A model generated the notes under the pieces. The model was not told where the DNA came from, ran no database searches, and saw only the letters and a list, made by a program, of their open reading frames with translations. The position numbers were made by a program, and so were the translations under genes. From the NCBI GenBank assembly GCA_947380655.1, contig CANCRX010000025.1, positions 1 to 38,877 on the forward strand: DNA of 38,877 nt. Reading direction: 5' to 3'. This document shows, piece by piece, positions 32,747 through 38,877 of the stretch (positions within the stretch are counted from its first letter, which is position 1; the number at the start of each line of letters is the position of its first letter). The stretch comes from Alcaligenaceae bacterium. Its GTDB lineage: Bacteria > Pseudomonadota > Gammaproteobacteria > Burkholderiales > Burkholderiaceae_B.

Positions 32747-32780
32747 AGACACAGTTAAAAAGTGTCGCTTGAAAAAACTG

Positions 32781-32806
32781 AACGCCTCTTAACGAGGCGT
32801 TTTTTT
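32781..32806. terminator. Bidirectional rho-independent terminator
   Basis: AACGCCTC (32781-32788) pairs with GAGGCGTT (32794-32801) and is followed by a T-run to 32806 on the plus strand. On the minus strand the stem is followed shortly by TTTTTT as well. It therefore serves both the PBP7-like gene and dnaB, which converge here. Confidence 0.9.
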
Positions 32807-32834
32807 ATAAGTCGACTCTCGTTGCTGTCAGAAA

Positions 32835-34220
32835 TTACTCGGAGGAAAATATTCCTGGTCCACCTGCAAAATTCAGGAAGCGCGTACTTGAGCCCTGGAA
32901 GGTCAACCTGACCGTTCCAATTGGACCATTACGTTGCTTACCAATAATAATTTCGGCCGTACCTTTGTCGGGTGAGTCAGGGTTATAAACCTCATCACGA
33001 TAGATAAACAAGATCAAGTCAGCATCCTGCTCAATCGCACCCGACTCGCGCAGATCACTCATCACCGGACGTTTATTAGGACGCTGTTCCAAACTCCGAT
33101 TAAGCTGAGACAACGCGATAACAGGGCACTCGAGCTCTTTGCCGAGTGCTTTTAACGAGCGGCTGATTTCAGAAATCTCTGTCGCGCGGTTTTCACCGGC
33201 CGAGCTTGCTCCCATCAACTGCAAGTAATCGATCACGATCAAACCAAGCTTGCCACACTGCCGCGCCAGGCGACGTGAGCGCGCCCTGACTTCGACCGAA
33301 CTGAGGGCGGGTGTTTCATCAATATACAGTTGCGCATCCTGCATTTTCTGGACCGCATGGGTCACACGTGGCCAGTCATCTGCAAGCAACTTACCCGTGC
33401 GCATACGATGCTGATCGAGCATACCGACAGAGCCGAGCATACGCATCGCGAGCTGCACCGCCCCCATCTCCATGGAAAACACGGCAACAGGTAAACCCTG
33501 CTCGATTGCTACATGCTCAGCGATGTTCATCGCGAGCGAGGTCTTACCCATGGAGGGACGCCCCGCCACGATCACCAGATCACCGCCTTGCAGGCCTGAG
33601 GTCATCTTATCGAGATCAGTAAACCCTGTTGGCACACCGGTGACATCTGAGTCGCCTTCGCGATGATAGAGCTCGTCAATACGCTCGACCACCTCTGAGA
33701 GCAAGGGCTGAATTTCACGAAACCCTGCGGTCGCCTTGGCGCCTTCCTGCGCGATCTTAAATACTTTTGACTCCGCCTCGTCCAGTAACTGGCGCGCTTC
33801 TTTGCCCATCGGATTAAAGGCCGTTGCAGCGATCTCATCGGCTACGCTGACGAGTTTGCGCAACATGGAACGCTCGCGCACAATTTCGGCATAGCGTCGA
33901 ATATTCGCAGCCGATGGAGTGTTGTGCGCCAAGGCGTTGAGATAGCCCAAACCACCGACTTCGTCTGACTTTCCTACACTTGAAATCGACTCATGCACAG
34001 TCACTACGTCGGCAGGACGCCCCAGATTAATCAGTCGGGCAATATGGTGCAAGATGAGTTTGTGATCGAATCGATAAAAATCGTCCTCATTGACCACATC
34101 ACTGACACGTTCCCAGGCGGCATTGTCCAGCAATAATCCGCCCAGGACAGATTGCTCCGCCTCAACGGAATGAGGGGGGACACGCAAATACTCGAGCTGG
34201 GGATCGGACGGATTATTCAT
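32835..34220 (-). CDS. dnaB: Replicative DNA helicase DnaB
   Basis: DnaB is the hexameric helicase that unwinds DNA at the replication fork. The 461-residue protein has the N-terminal domain opening VPPHSVEAEQSVLGGLLLDN, a linker, then the RecA-like core with Walker A AGRPSMGKTSLA (near residue 207), Walker B LIVIDYLQLM (near 317) and the loop DLRESGAIEQDADLILF (near 379). It lies seven bases after the kinase-fold gene on the minus strand, and the bidirectional terminator at 32781-32806 follows it. Confidence 0.97.
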   Translation of the reverse strand: MNNPSDPQLEYLRVPPHSVEAEQSVLGGLLLDNAAWERVSDVVNEDDFYRFDHKLILHHIARLINLGRPADVVTVHESISSVGKSDEVGGLGYLNALAHNTPSAANIRRYAEIVRERSMLRKLVSVADEIAATAFNPMGKEARQLLDEAESKVFKIAQEGAKATAGFREIQPLLSEVVERIDELYHREGDSDVTGVPTGFTDLDKMTSGLQGGDLVIVAGRPSMGKTSLAMNIAEHVAIEQGLPVAVFSMEMGAVQLAMRMLGSVGMLDQHRMRTGKLLADDWPRVTHAVQKMQDAQLYIDETPALSSVEVRARSRRLARQCGKLGLIVIDYLQLMGASSAGENRATEISEISRSLKALGKELECPVIALSQLNRSLEQRPNKRPVMSDLRESGAIEQDADLILFIYRDEVYNPDSPDKGTAEIIIGKQRNGPIGTVRLTFQGSSTRFLNFAGGPGIFSSE

Positions 34221-34227
34221 AACCTAA

Positions 34228-35052
34228 TCATAACCGCTGCAAAGTATGGGTAACGTATAAAAAACCCTGAACATCACGCCAATGGAGTTTGGCGAGCAGC
34301 CAGCCCAGAGAAGTTTTTACTTTTCCAAAAGAGCGGCCAAAACGCGCGAGCTCTTTGGCGACCAAGGGATCTGGATTGGCCTCTAGATAGGTATCTAAAA
34401 GACGATTACAAAGGATCTGACGTGAGTCTGGCGTCAGCTCATGCCCACGCAGCCCTGCCATGGAAGAAAGCATCTGATAGACGTCATAGGCCTGGCCTAA
34501 CGGTCTGGACATGGCTTCACCAATATTTTCTTCAAAATCGACTCGCGTAATGCGATCATTTAAAAACATCAAGTTGCGTAACTGCGCACCACCATGAACA
34601 AAGCCTGCCTGATGAAACGCAGCGAGGTCCTTGGCACACCGATCCATCCACACCAGACGCTGTGCAGGGACGCTGCGACGCACAAGAAACGGTACACCCT
34701 GCCCAACATAGGAGAGCACAAGTACGCCAGGTTCCTGGTGAAGAATCTCAGGTACGTGGCAGCCAGCCTCATAAAGAATGTGCAAGCGTTTTGCTTCGTC
34801 GCTCAAGCCATTCTGTAACAAGACTCTTGCAGACGGATGTTCACCGAATGCAAGCCAACAAAACTGGGCAAGTGTCCAGGAGCGAATAAAACGCAGTAGG
34901 TAAATCAGGCGAGTCGACATGGAGTCACGCCTGCGCTTGACGACACACGGCACCCCTTCAATTTCAATCACCGATACGCCAGGACCATCCTTGGCGTGCA
35001 GCGCGAGCCAAGCCTTGAGTCCTGAGTCAAAGGGAGAAAATGTCGGAGTCAT
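34228..35052 (-). CDS. Protein-kinase-fold protein (Bud32/RIO-like), catalytic aspartate missing
   Basis: The 274-residue protein has kinase-like landmarks: a lysine in PCVVKRRR (Lys39) and a catalytic-loop equivalent reading FVHGGAQLRN (151-160). The HRD/HGD aspartate is replaced by Gly155, while the metal-binding Asn160 is kept. A DFE triplet (172-174) matches the DFG position. The resemblance is to small lipopolysaccharide or Bud32-type kinases, but the missing aspartate suggests a pseudokinase or an altered mechanism. It sits just upstream of dnaB and 120 bases downstream of rplI, separated from it by a terminator. Its function is unknown. Confidence 0.72.
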   Translation of the reverse strand: MTPTFSPFDSGLKAWLALHAKDGPGVSVIEIEGVPCVVKRRRDSMSTRLIYLLRFIRSWTLAQFCWLAFGEHPSARVLLQNGLSDEAKRLHILYEAGCHVPEILHQEPGVLVLSYVGQGVPFLVRRSVPAQRLVWMDRCAKDLAAFHQAGFVHGGAQLRNLMFLNDRITRVDFEENIGEAMSRPLGQAYDVYQMLSSMAGLRGHELTPDSRQILCNRLLDTYLEANPDPLVAKELARFGRSFGKVKTSLGWLLAKLHWRDVQGFLYVTHTLQRL

Positions 35053-35127
35053 AAGAAGTTAATCTCTAACAAACTACAAGAAGAACACAGCAGAAATCAA
35101 ACACCAGGAATCGAAGCGCGATAAAAC

Positions 35128-35155
35128 AAAAAGCCGGCATAAGCGCCGGCTTTTT
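35128..35155. terminator. Rho-independent terminator after rplI
   Basis: AAAAAGCCGGC (35128-35138) pairs exactly with GCCGGCTTTTT (35145-35155) around a six-base loop. Read on the minus strand, it ends the rpsF-priB-rpsR-rplI transcript 19 bases after the rplI stop. Confidence 0.9.
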
Positions 35156-35173
35156 GTGCACATCTTTTGATAC

Positions 35174-35629
35174 TTAGACCAGATCACCCACAACGACAAC
35201 TGTGATGCTGCTCACGACATCAGGGTGCAGAGCAACCTGAATCGGGAACTCGCCCACGGCTTTGAGTGGACCTTCTGGCAGACGAATCTGCGATTTTTCA
35301 ATGCCAGCAAAACCCGCTGCAATCAAACCAGTCGCGATGTCCATGTTGGTCACGGAACCGAACAGACGACCATCCACACCAGCTTTCTGGCTGATTTTCA
35401 GCGAGAAGCTTTCCAGACGCGCGCCAACTGCTTGTGAAGCAGCCAGTTTTTCAGCCTGGACTTTCTCGAGCTCGGCGCGACGCAATTCAAACTCTTTCAG
35501 AGCTGTTTCGGTAGCACGACGGGCTTTTTTCTGGGGAATCAGGAAGTTACGTGCATAACCATCACGCACGCGGACCACTTCACCGAGGTTACCCACGTTT
35601 ACGACTTTTTCAAGAAGAATAATTTGCAT
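35174..35629 (-). CDS. rplI: 50S ribosomal protein L9
   Basis: L9 is a large-subunit protein that binds 23S rRNA. The 151-residue protein has the conserved N-terminal domain MQIILLEKVVNVGNLGEVV, with VRDGYARNFLIPQKKA after it, then a long helix and the C-terminal domain. It is the last gene of the rpsF operon and is followed by a clear terminator. Confidence 0.98.
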   Translation of the reverse strand: MQIILLEKVVNVGNLGEVVRVRDGYARNFLIPQKKARRATETALKEFELRRAELEKVQAEKLAASQAVGARLESFSLKISQKAGVDGRLFGSVTNMDIATGLIAAGFAGIEKSQIRLPEGPLKAVGEFPIQVALHPDVVSSITVVVVGDLV

Positions 35630-35643
35630 GGTATGCCCCTGGA

Positions 35644-35916
35644 TCAGTTGTGGTTGTCAGTAAAGGGCAAGAACGCCAGAAAACGAGCACGCTTGATAGC
35701 GGTGTCGAGTTGACGCTGATAAATTGCCTTAGTACCGGTCAAACGAGCAGGAATGATCTTGCCGTTTTCCTGAATGAAATCACGCAGTGTGTCGAGATCT
35801 TTGTAATCAATCTCGTCAACATTCGCAGCGCTAAAGCGGCAAAATTTGCGACGCTTAAAGAGCGGATTTTGTTGGGTGAATTTCTTTTTTTCTTTTTTCT
35901 TACCGAAGAAAGCCAT
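35644..35916 (-). CDS. rpsR: 30S ribosomal protein S18
   Basis: S18 forms a pair with S6 on the small-subunit platform. The 90-residue protein has a lysine-rich N-terminus (FGKKKEKKKF), then FKRRKFCRFSA, IDYKDLDTLRDFI and the conserved RLTGTKAIYQRQL. It starts 12 bases after priB. Residue 27 is a cysteine in KFCRF, as in zinc-type S18, but the remaining ligands are absent. Confidence 0.98.
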   Translation of the reverse strand: MAFFGKKKEKKKFTQQNPLFKRRKFCRFSAANVDEIDYKDLDTLRDFIQENGKIIPARLTGTKAIYQRQLDTAIKRARFLAFLPFTDNHN

Positions 35917-35928
35917 GATATGCCTTGT

Positions 35929-36219
35929 TCAAATTTGTTGAATTCGCTGCGCATGCAGTCTGAATTTTGGAGAATCTTTTCGTACTGGAGCTATAAACCC
36001 CTGAATTCGTACTGTTGTTCCTAAGCCAATCGTGCCTGCCATCTGTACCAGATCTCCCATCACCAAAATTTGTAGCGCGAACGCTATGCGGCGTGGAACA
36101 CCTGCCTCAGAAACTTCAGACTCATGTGAAAGCAAAAACTCTAAAACGGGTATGCCTGCTGGTGTGTACCTGACGGGCGACTGTTCTAGTATCTGACCTT
36201 CCACTTCGAGCCGATTCAC
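35929..36219 (-). CDS. priB: Primosomal replication protein N, PriB
   Basis: PriB is a dimeric single-stranded-DNA-binding OB-fold protein that helps PriA reload the replisome. The 96-residue protein shows NRLEVEGQILEQSPVRYTPAG at its start and ends FRLHAQRIQQI. The start codon is GTG, with AAAGG a few bases upstream. Its position between rpsF and rpsR is the usual one in betaproteobacteria. Confidence 0.95.
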   Translation of the reverse strand: MNRLEVEGQILEQSPVRYTPAGIPVLEFLLSHESEVSEAGVPRRIAFALQILVMGDLVQMAGTIGLGTTVRIQGFIAPVRKDSPKFRLHAQRIQQI

Positions 36220-36254
36220 GGCAGACCTTTAATATGCTTAATGAACGACGTTAC

Positions 36255-36629
36255 TTATTCAGCGTCGTCTGCAATGACTTCTGCAGAGGCTTTACGGGCT
36301 TCATCGCGCTCGACTTGCTTCATCATGATTGATGGCTCTGTCTGAGGAGCTTTCATCTTGATCACGAGGTGGCGCAAGACTGCGTCGTTGAAACGGAAAG
36401 CATTCTCGAGTTCGTCGAGTGTTGCCTGGCCGCATTCAATGTTGAAGCAGATGTAGTGGGCTTTGACCAGTTTCTGGATTGGGTAAGCCAATTGACGGCG
36501 ACCCCAGTCTTCGAGACGGTGGACTTTACCACCCTGTGAGGTTACCAGTGCCTGGTAACGCTCAACCATAGCGGGGACTTGCTCGCTCTGGTCTGGGTGA
36601 ACGATAAATACAACTTCATAATTCCGCAT
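36255..36629 (-). CDS. rpsF: 30S ribosomal protein S6
   Basis: This is the first gene of the rpsF-priB-rpsR-rplI operon. The 124-residue protein has MRNYEVVFIVHPDQSEQVP, then LEDWGRRQLAYPIQKL and the C-terminal VLRHLVIKMKAP. AGGAGTAG in the leader supports the ATG. The acidic C-terminus (SAEVIADDAE) resembles the tail that is extended with glutamates in some bacteria. An S6:S18 autoregulatory leader may exist in 36630-36816, but I could not establish one. Confidence 0.98.
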   Translation of the reverse strand: MRNYEVVFIVHPDQSEQVPAMVERYQALVTSQGGKVHRLEDWGRRQLAYPIQKLVKAHYICFNIECGQATLDELENAFRFNDAVLRHLVIKMKAPQTEPSIMMKQVERDEARKASAEVIADDAE

Positions 36630-36760
36630 GCAAACTACTCCTGAGGATGTCTGGCTAAGCGCTTACAAGAACGTTTGTAGTCCTCATACACACTTCGCCA
36701 GTGTCAGCCCGCCGTGCTAGAAATCTAACCGGTCGAGCAAGAAAGCCTGCTATTTTCGCT

Positions 36761-36806
36761 TATTCAGGGGATTTACGCAAGTAGATTTACGGTAACCCCC
36801 TGAATA
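36761..36806. promoter_or_regulatory. Stem-loop between dxs and rpsF
   Basis: TATTCAGGGG (36761-36770) pairs exactly with CCCCTGAATA (36797-36806) around a 26-base loop containing ATTTAC twice. There is no T-run on the minus strand, so it may reduce read-through from dxs or form part of the rpsF leader rather than being a simple terminator. Confidence 0.5.
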
Positions 36807-36816
36807 TGAGGCATAT

Positions 36817-38670
36817 TTAAGAATAAAACCGCTTTCTGATCGAGTGTTCGATCCCTGCGGCATCCAGCCCTACCCCAGCTAGCAAGGCCGCCTGTTCGCC
36901 ATGATCGATAAACAAATCAGGCAAACCAAGTTGCAACAACGGACAGACCAGTCCAGACTGATTCAGTGTTTCCGCGACCGCGCTTCCCGCACCCCCCATG
37001 ACACAGCCCTCTTCGAGGGTCACCAAGGCCTCATGGCCCGCAGCCATTTCGCGCACCAGATCCTGGTCAAGCGGTTTCACAAACCGCATATCCACTACAC
37101 TCAGATCAAGCGCGTCGGCCACCTGCATGGCTGCTGGCAACAGCGTACCAAAGACGAGGATGGCAATTTTTGAGCCGCGCCGGCGAACAATACCGCGCCC
37201 AACCGGTACAGTGTCCAAACCTGGCTGAACCGCTGCGCCACAACCTGAGCCTCTCGGATAACGCACCGAAGCCGGTCCTGGATATTGATAGCAAGTCGAC
37301 AGCAGCAAGCGACACTCGTTTTCATCTGAAGGCGTCGCCACAACCATATTCGGAATACAGCGCAGGAAGGCAATGTCATAGTTACCGGCATGTGTAGCAC
37401 CATCCGCTCCCACCAGACCCGCCCGATCCAGAGCAAACGTCACGTCCAGATTCTGCAGCGCTACATCATGGATCAGCTGATCATAAGCGCGCTGCAAAAA
37501 TGTCGAATAAATGGCAACAACGGGCTTCTGACCCTCGCAGGCAATACCTGCCGCAAACGTCACTGCGTGCTGCTCAGCAATGCCGACATCAAAGTAACGG
37601 GTTGGAAAACGCCGATCAAACTCCACCATGCCACTGCCCTCACGCATGGCTGGCGTAATACCGATCAGGCGAGGATCATGATCCGCCATATCGCATAGCC
37701 AGTGACCAAACACCTGTGTAAACGTTGTTTTCGGTGCGGAGTTTGATTTTTGGATACCGATCGCCGGATCAAACTTACCTGGTCCGTGATACAGAACAGG
37801 ATCAGCTTCGGCAAGCTTATAGCCCTGGCCTTTCTTAGTCACGACATGCAAAAATTGCGGGCCTTTGAGCGCACGCATATTTTGCAGGGTCGGGATCAAG
37901 GCATCCAGATCATGTCCATCGATTGGACCGACATAGTTAAAGCCCATTTCCTCGAAAAGCGTCGCAGGCGTGACCATGCCCTTGGCATGCTCTTCAAAGC
38001 GTCTGGCAAGCTCCAGCACGGGAGGTACATGTTGCAATACAGCACGTCCCACATTTTTAGCCGCAGCATAAAACTGTCCAGACATCAGTCTGGCCAGATA
38101 ACGATTCATCGCGCCAACGGGTGGCGAGATCGACATATCGTTATCGTTGAGGATCACAAGCAAATTGATATCAGGTGTAACGCCTGCATTGTTCATGGCC
38201 TCAAACACCATGCCAGCAGTCAGTGCGCCATCTCCGATGACCGCGATATGCTGGCGCGACACACCGGCATTGCGCGAGGCAACAGCCATCCCGAGCGCAG
38301 CTGAAATGGAAGTTGATGAGTGGGCCGTACCGAAAGAATCGTATTCGGACTCTGAACGTTTGGGAAAGCCAGACATACCGCCAAACTGACGCAGATGCGC
38401 CATGCCCTCTTTGCGACCCGTCAGGATTTTATGTGGATAAGACTGATGTCCGACATCCCAGATAATACGGTCATGGGGGGTGTCATACACATAGTGCAAA
38501 GCGACAGTCAGCTCAACCGTACCAAGATTGGAGGACAAATGGCCACCGGTTCTAGACACGGACTGCAGCAAAAAACTACGCAGCTCATCGGCCAGGCGCA
38601 TCAGTGTCCGGCGATCCAGATGCTTGAGATCGGCGGGCGAGTGAATAGAGTTTAAAAGTTCTGTCGACAT
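36817..38670 (-). CDS. dxs: 1-deoxy-D-xylulose-5-phosphate synthase
   Basis: Dxs is the thiamine-diphosphate enzyme that makes DXP from pyruvate and glyceraldehyde-3-phosphate, the entry to the MEP isoprenoid pathway and also a precursor for thiamine and vitamin B6. The 617-residue protein has the usual length. TPP-binding motif GDGALTAGMVFEAMNNAG lies near residue 147 and GHQSYPHKILTGR near 76. FDVGIAEQHAVTFAAGIACEG (near 360) contains the catalytic glutamate, and DRAGLVGADGATHAG is near 417. It lies 36 bases after ispA on the same strand, a common isoprenoid operon. Confidence 0.97.
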   Translation of the reverse strand: MSTELLNSIHSPADLKHLDRRTLMRLADELRSFLLQSVSRTGGHLSSNLGTVELTVALHYVYDTPHDRIIWDVGHQSYPHKILTGRKEGMAHLRQFGGMSGFPKRSESEYDSFGTAHSSTSISAALGMAVASRNAGVSRQHIAVIGDGALTAGMVFEAMNNAGVTPDINLLVILNDNDMSISPPVGAMNRYLARLMSGQFYAAAKNVGRAVLQHVPPVLELARRFEEHAKGMVTPATLFEEMGFNYVGPIDGHDLDALIPTLQNMRALKGPQFLHVVTKKGQGYKLAEADPVLYHGPGKFDPAIGIQKSNSAPKTTFTQVFGHWLCDMADHDPRLIGITPAMREGSGMVEFDRRFPTRYFDVGIAEQHAVTFAAGIACEGQKPVVAIYSTFLQRAYDQLIHDVALQNLDVTFALDRAGLVGADGATHAGNYDIAFLRCIPNMVVATPSDENECRLLLSTCYQYPGPASVRYPRGSGCGAAVQPGLDTVPVGRGIVRRRGSKIAILVFGTLLPAAMQVADALDLSVVDMRFVKPLDQDLVREMAAGHEALVTLEEGCVMGGAGSAVAETLNQSGLVCPLLQLGLPDLFIDHGEQAALLAGVGLDAAGIEHSIRKRFYS

Positions 38671-38706
38671 AAAACGCTACTTTAAAAAATCTTTCGGCTC
38701 AATCAA

Positions 38707-38877
38707 TCAGTGATTGCGCAAAACTATAAAATCAGCAAGAACCGTCAGCAAATCCGCCGAGCGGCCAAACGGTTCAATTGCCTTGAGTGCCTGCGCATGC
38801 AATTGCTGCGCAAAATTCTGTGCACCCGCAAGGCCCATCAAACTAACATAAGTCGGTTTATTCGCGGCAGCGTCTTT
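38707..38877 (-). CDS. ispA: Farnesyl diphosphate synthase IspA, C-terminal fragment
   Basis: Only the last 56 residues are in the window; the gene runs off the right edge. The fragment starts KDAAANKPTYVSLMG, the conserved KDxxxxKxTYxxLxG segment near the end of short-chain polyprenyl synthases, and ends FIVLRNH, typical of IspA. IspA makes the farnesyl diphosphate that HpnD uses. The downstream dxs suggests a shared operon. Confidence 0.9.
   Translation of the reverse strand, partial: KDAAANKPTYVSLMGLAGAQNFAQQLHAQALKAIEPFGRSADLLTVLADFIVLRNH

Noticed and set aside
36630..36816. S6:S18 autoregulatory RNA leader
   Set aside because: Small stems exist, but I could not match the conserved bulge and CACxxCC-like element with confidence by eye.
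37750..38304. A 184-codon open frame on the plus strand
   Set aside because: It is antisense to dxs, which has all its thiamine-diphosphate motifs there. It is a coding shadow.
1..38877. CRISPR array, tRNA genes, rRNA, insertion sequences or prophage genes
   Set aside because: No regularly spaced repeats, tRNA-like cloverleaf sequences, transposase or integrase motifs, or phage structural genes were noticed. A tRNA scan and an IS search could confirm this.

Overview
The window looks like a chromosomal segment from a betaproteobacterium of the order Burkholderiales, most likely family Alcaligenaceae. The basis is gene content: three Bug-type (TctC-like) periplasmic receptors, a TctABC-type transporter, a CaiB/BaiF CoA transferase, the Liv ABC system, the hpnCDE squalene genes, and the rpsF-priB-rpsR-rplI block next to dnaB. 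Base composition looks intermediate (near 50% GC by eye, not computed), lower than Bordetella or Achromobacter. The genus cannot be fixed from this sequence. No gene-free stretch exceeds 300 bases; the longest is 27480-27729.

Bases 1-9044 are a carboxylate/CoA-catabolism region. On the minus strand lies a tripartite tricarboxylate transporter operon (tctB-like, tctA-like, Bug receptor) that runs with an ATGA overlap into a truncated FAD oxidoreductase. Divergent from it, an HMG-CoA-lyase-like enzyme overlaps an MmgE/PrpD-family enzyme, behind a promoter covered by a perfect inverted repeat. A dienelactone-hydrolase-like gene and two orphan Bug receptors follow. Bases 9184-15560 form one plus-strand operon: a Liv-type ABC importer (binding protein, two permeases, two ATPases), then an amidohydrolase and an SDR-fold protein without the usual catalytic residues. 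Together these suggest import and breakdown of organic acids or ring-cleavage products; the substrates are unknown.

Bases 15606-17431 hold small accessory genes: a ribbon-helix-helix (RHH) protein overlapping a two-helix membrane protein, a PaaI-like thioesterase, a YbfE-like RHH protein with an AT-hook-like motif and a 17-base repeat, and a DUF3820 protein. Bases 17485-19512 carry a CoA transferase and a beta-carbonic anhydrase with a twin-arginine signal. Bases 19660-23128 carry a PcaC-like gene followed by hpnC-hpnD-hpnE, which make squalene for hopanoids.

Bases 23125-38877 are mostly housekeeping: crcB; alaC-hom-thrC (amino-acid synthesis); an Mth938-domain gene, bcp, a PIN-PhoH gene and pdxA; a PBP7-like peptidase; a degenerate kinase-fold gene with dnaB; rpsF-priB-rpsR-rplI; and dxs with the end of ispA. 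Dxs and IspA make the farnesyl diphosphate that HpnCDE consume. I did not find a clearly new defence or mobile system. The best candidates for undescribed biology are the RHH/membrane-protein pair, the repeat-bearing YbfE-like gene, the SDR without its active site, the kinase-like protein lacking the HRD-type aspartate, and the coupled lyase/PrpD operon with its operator.
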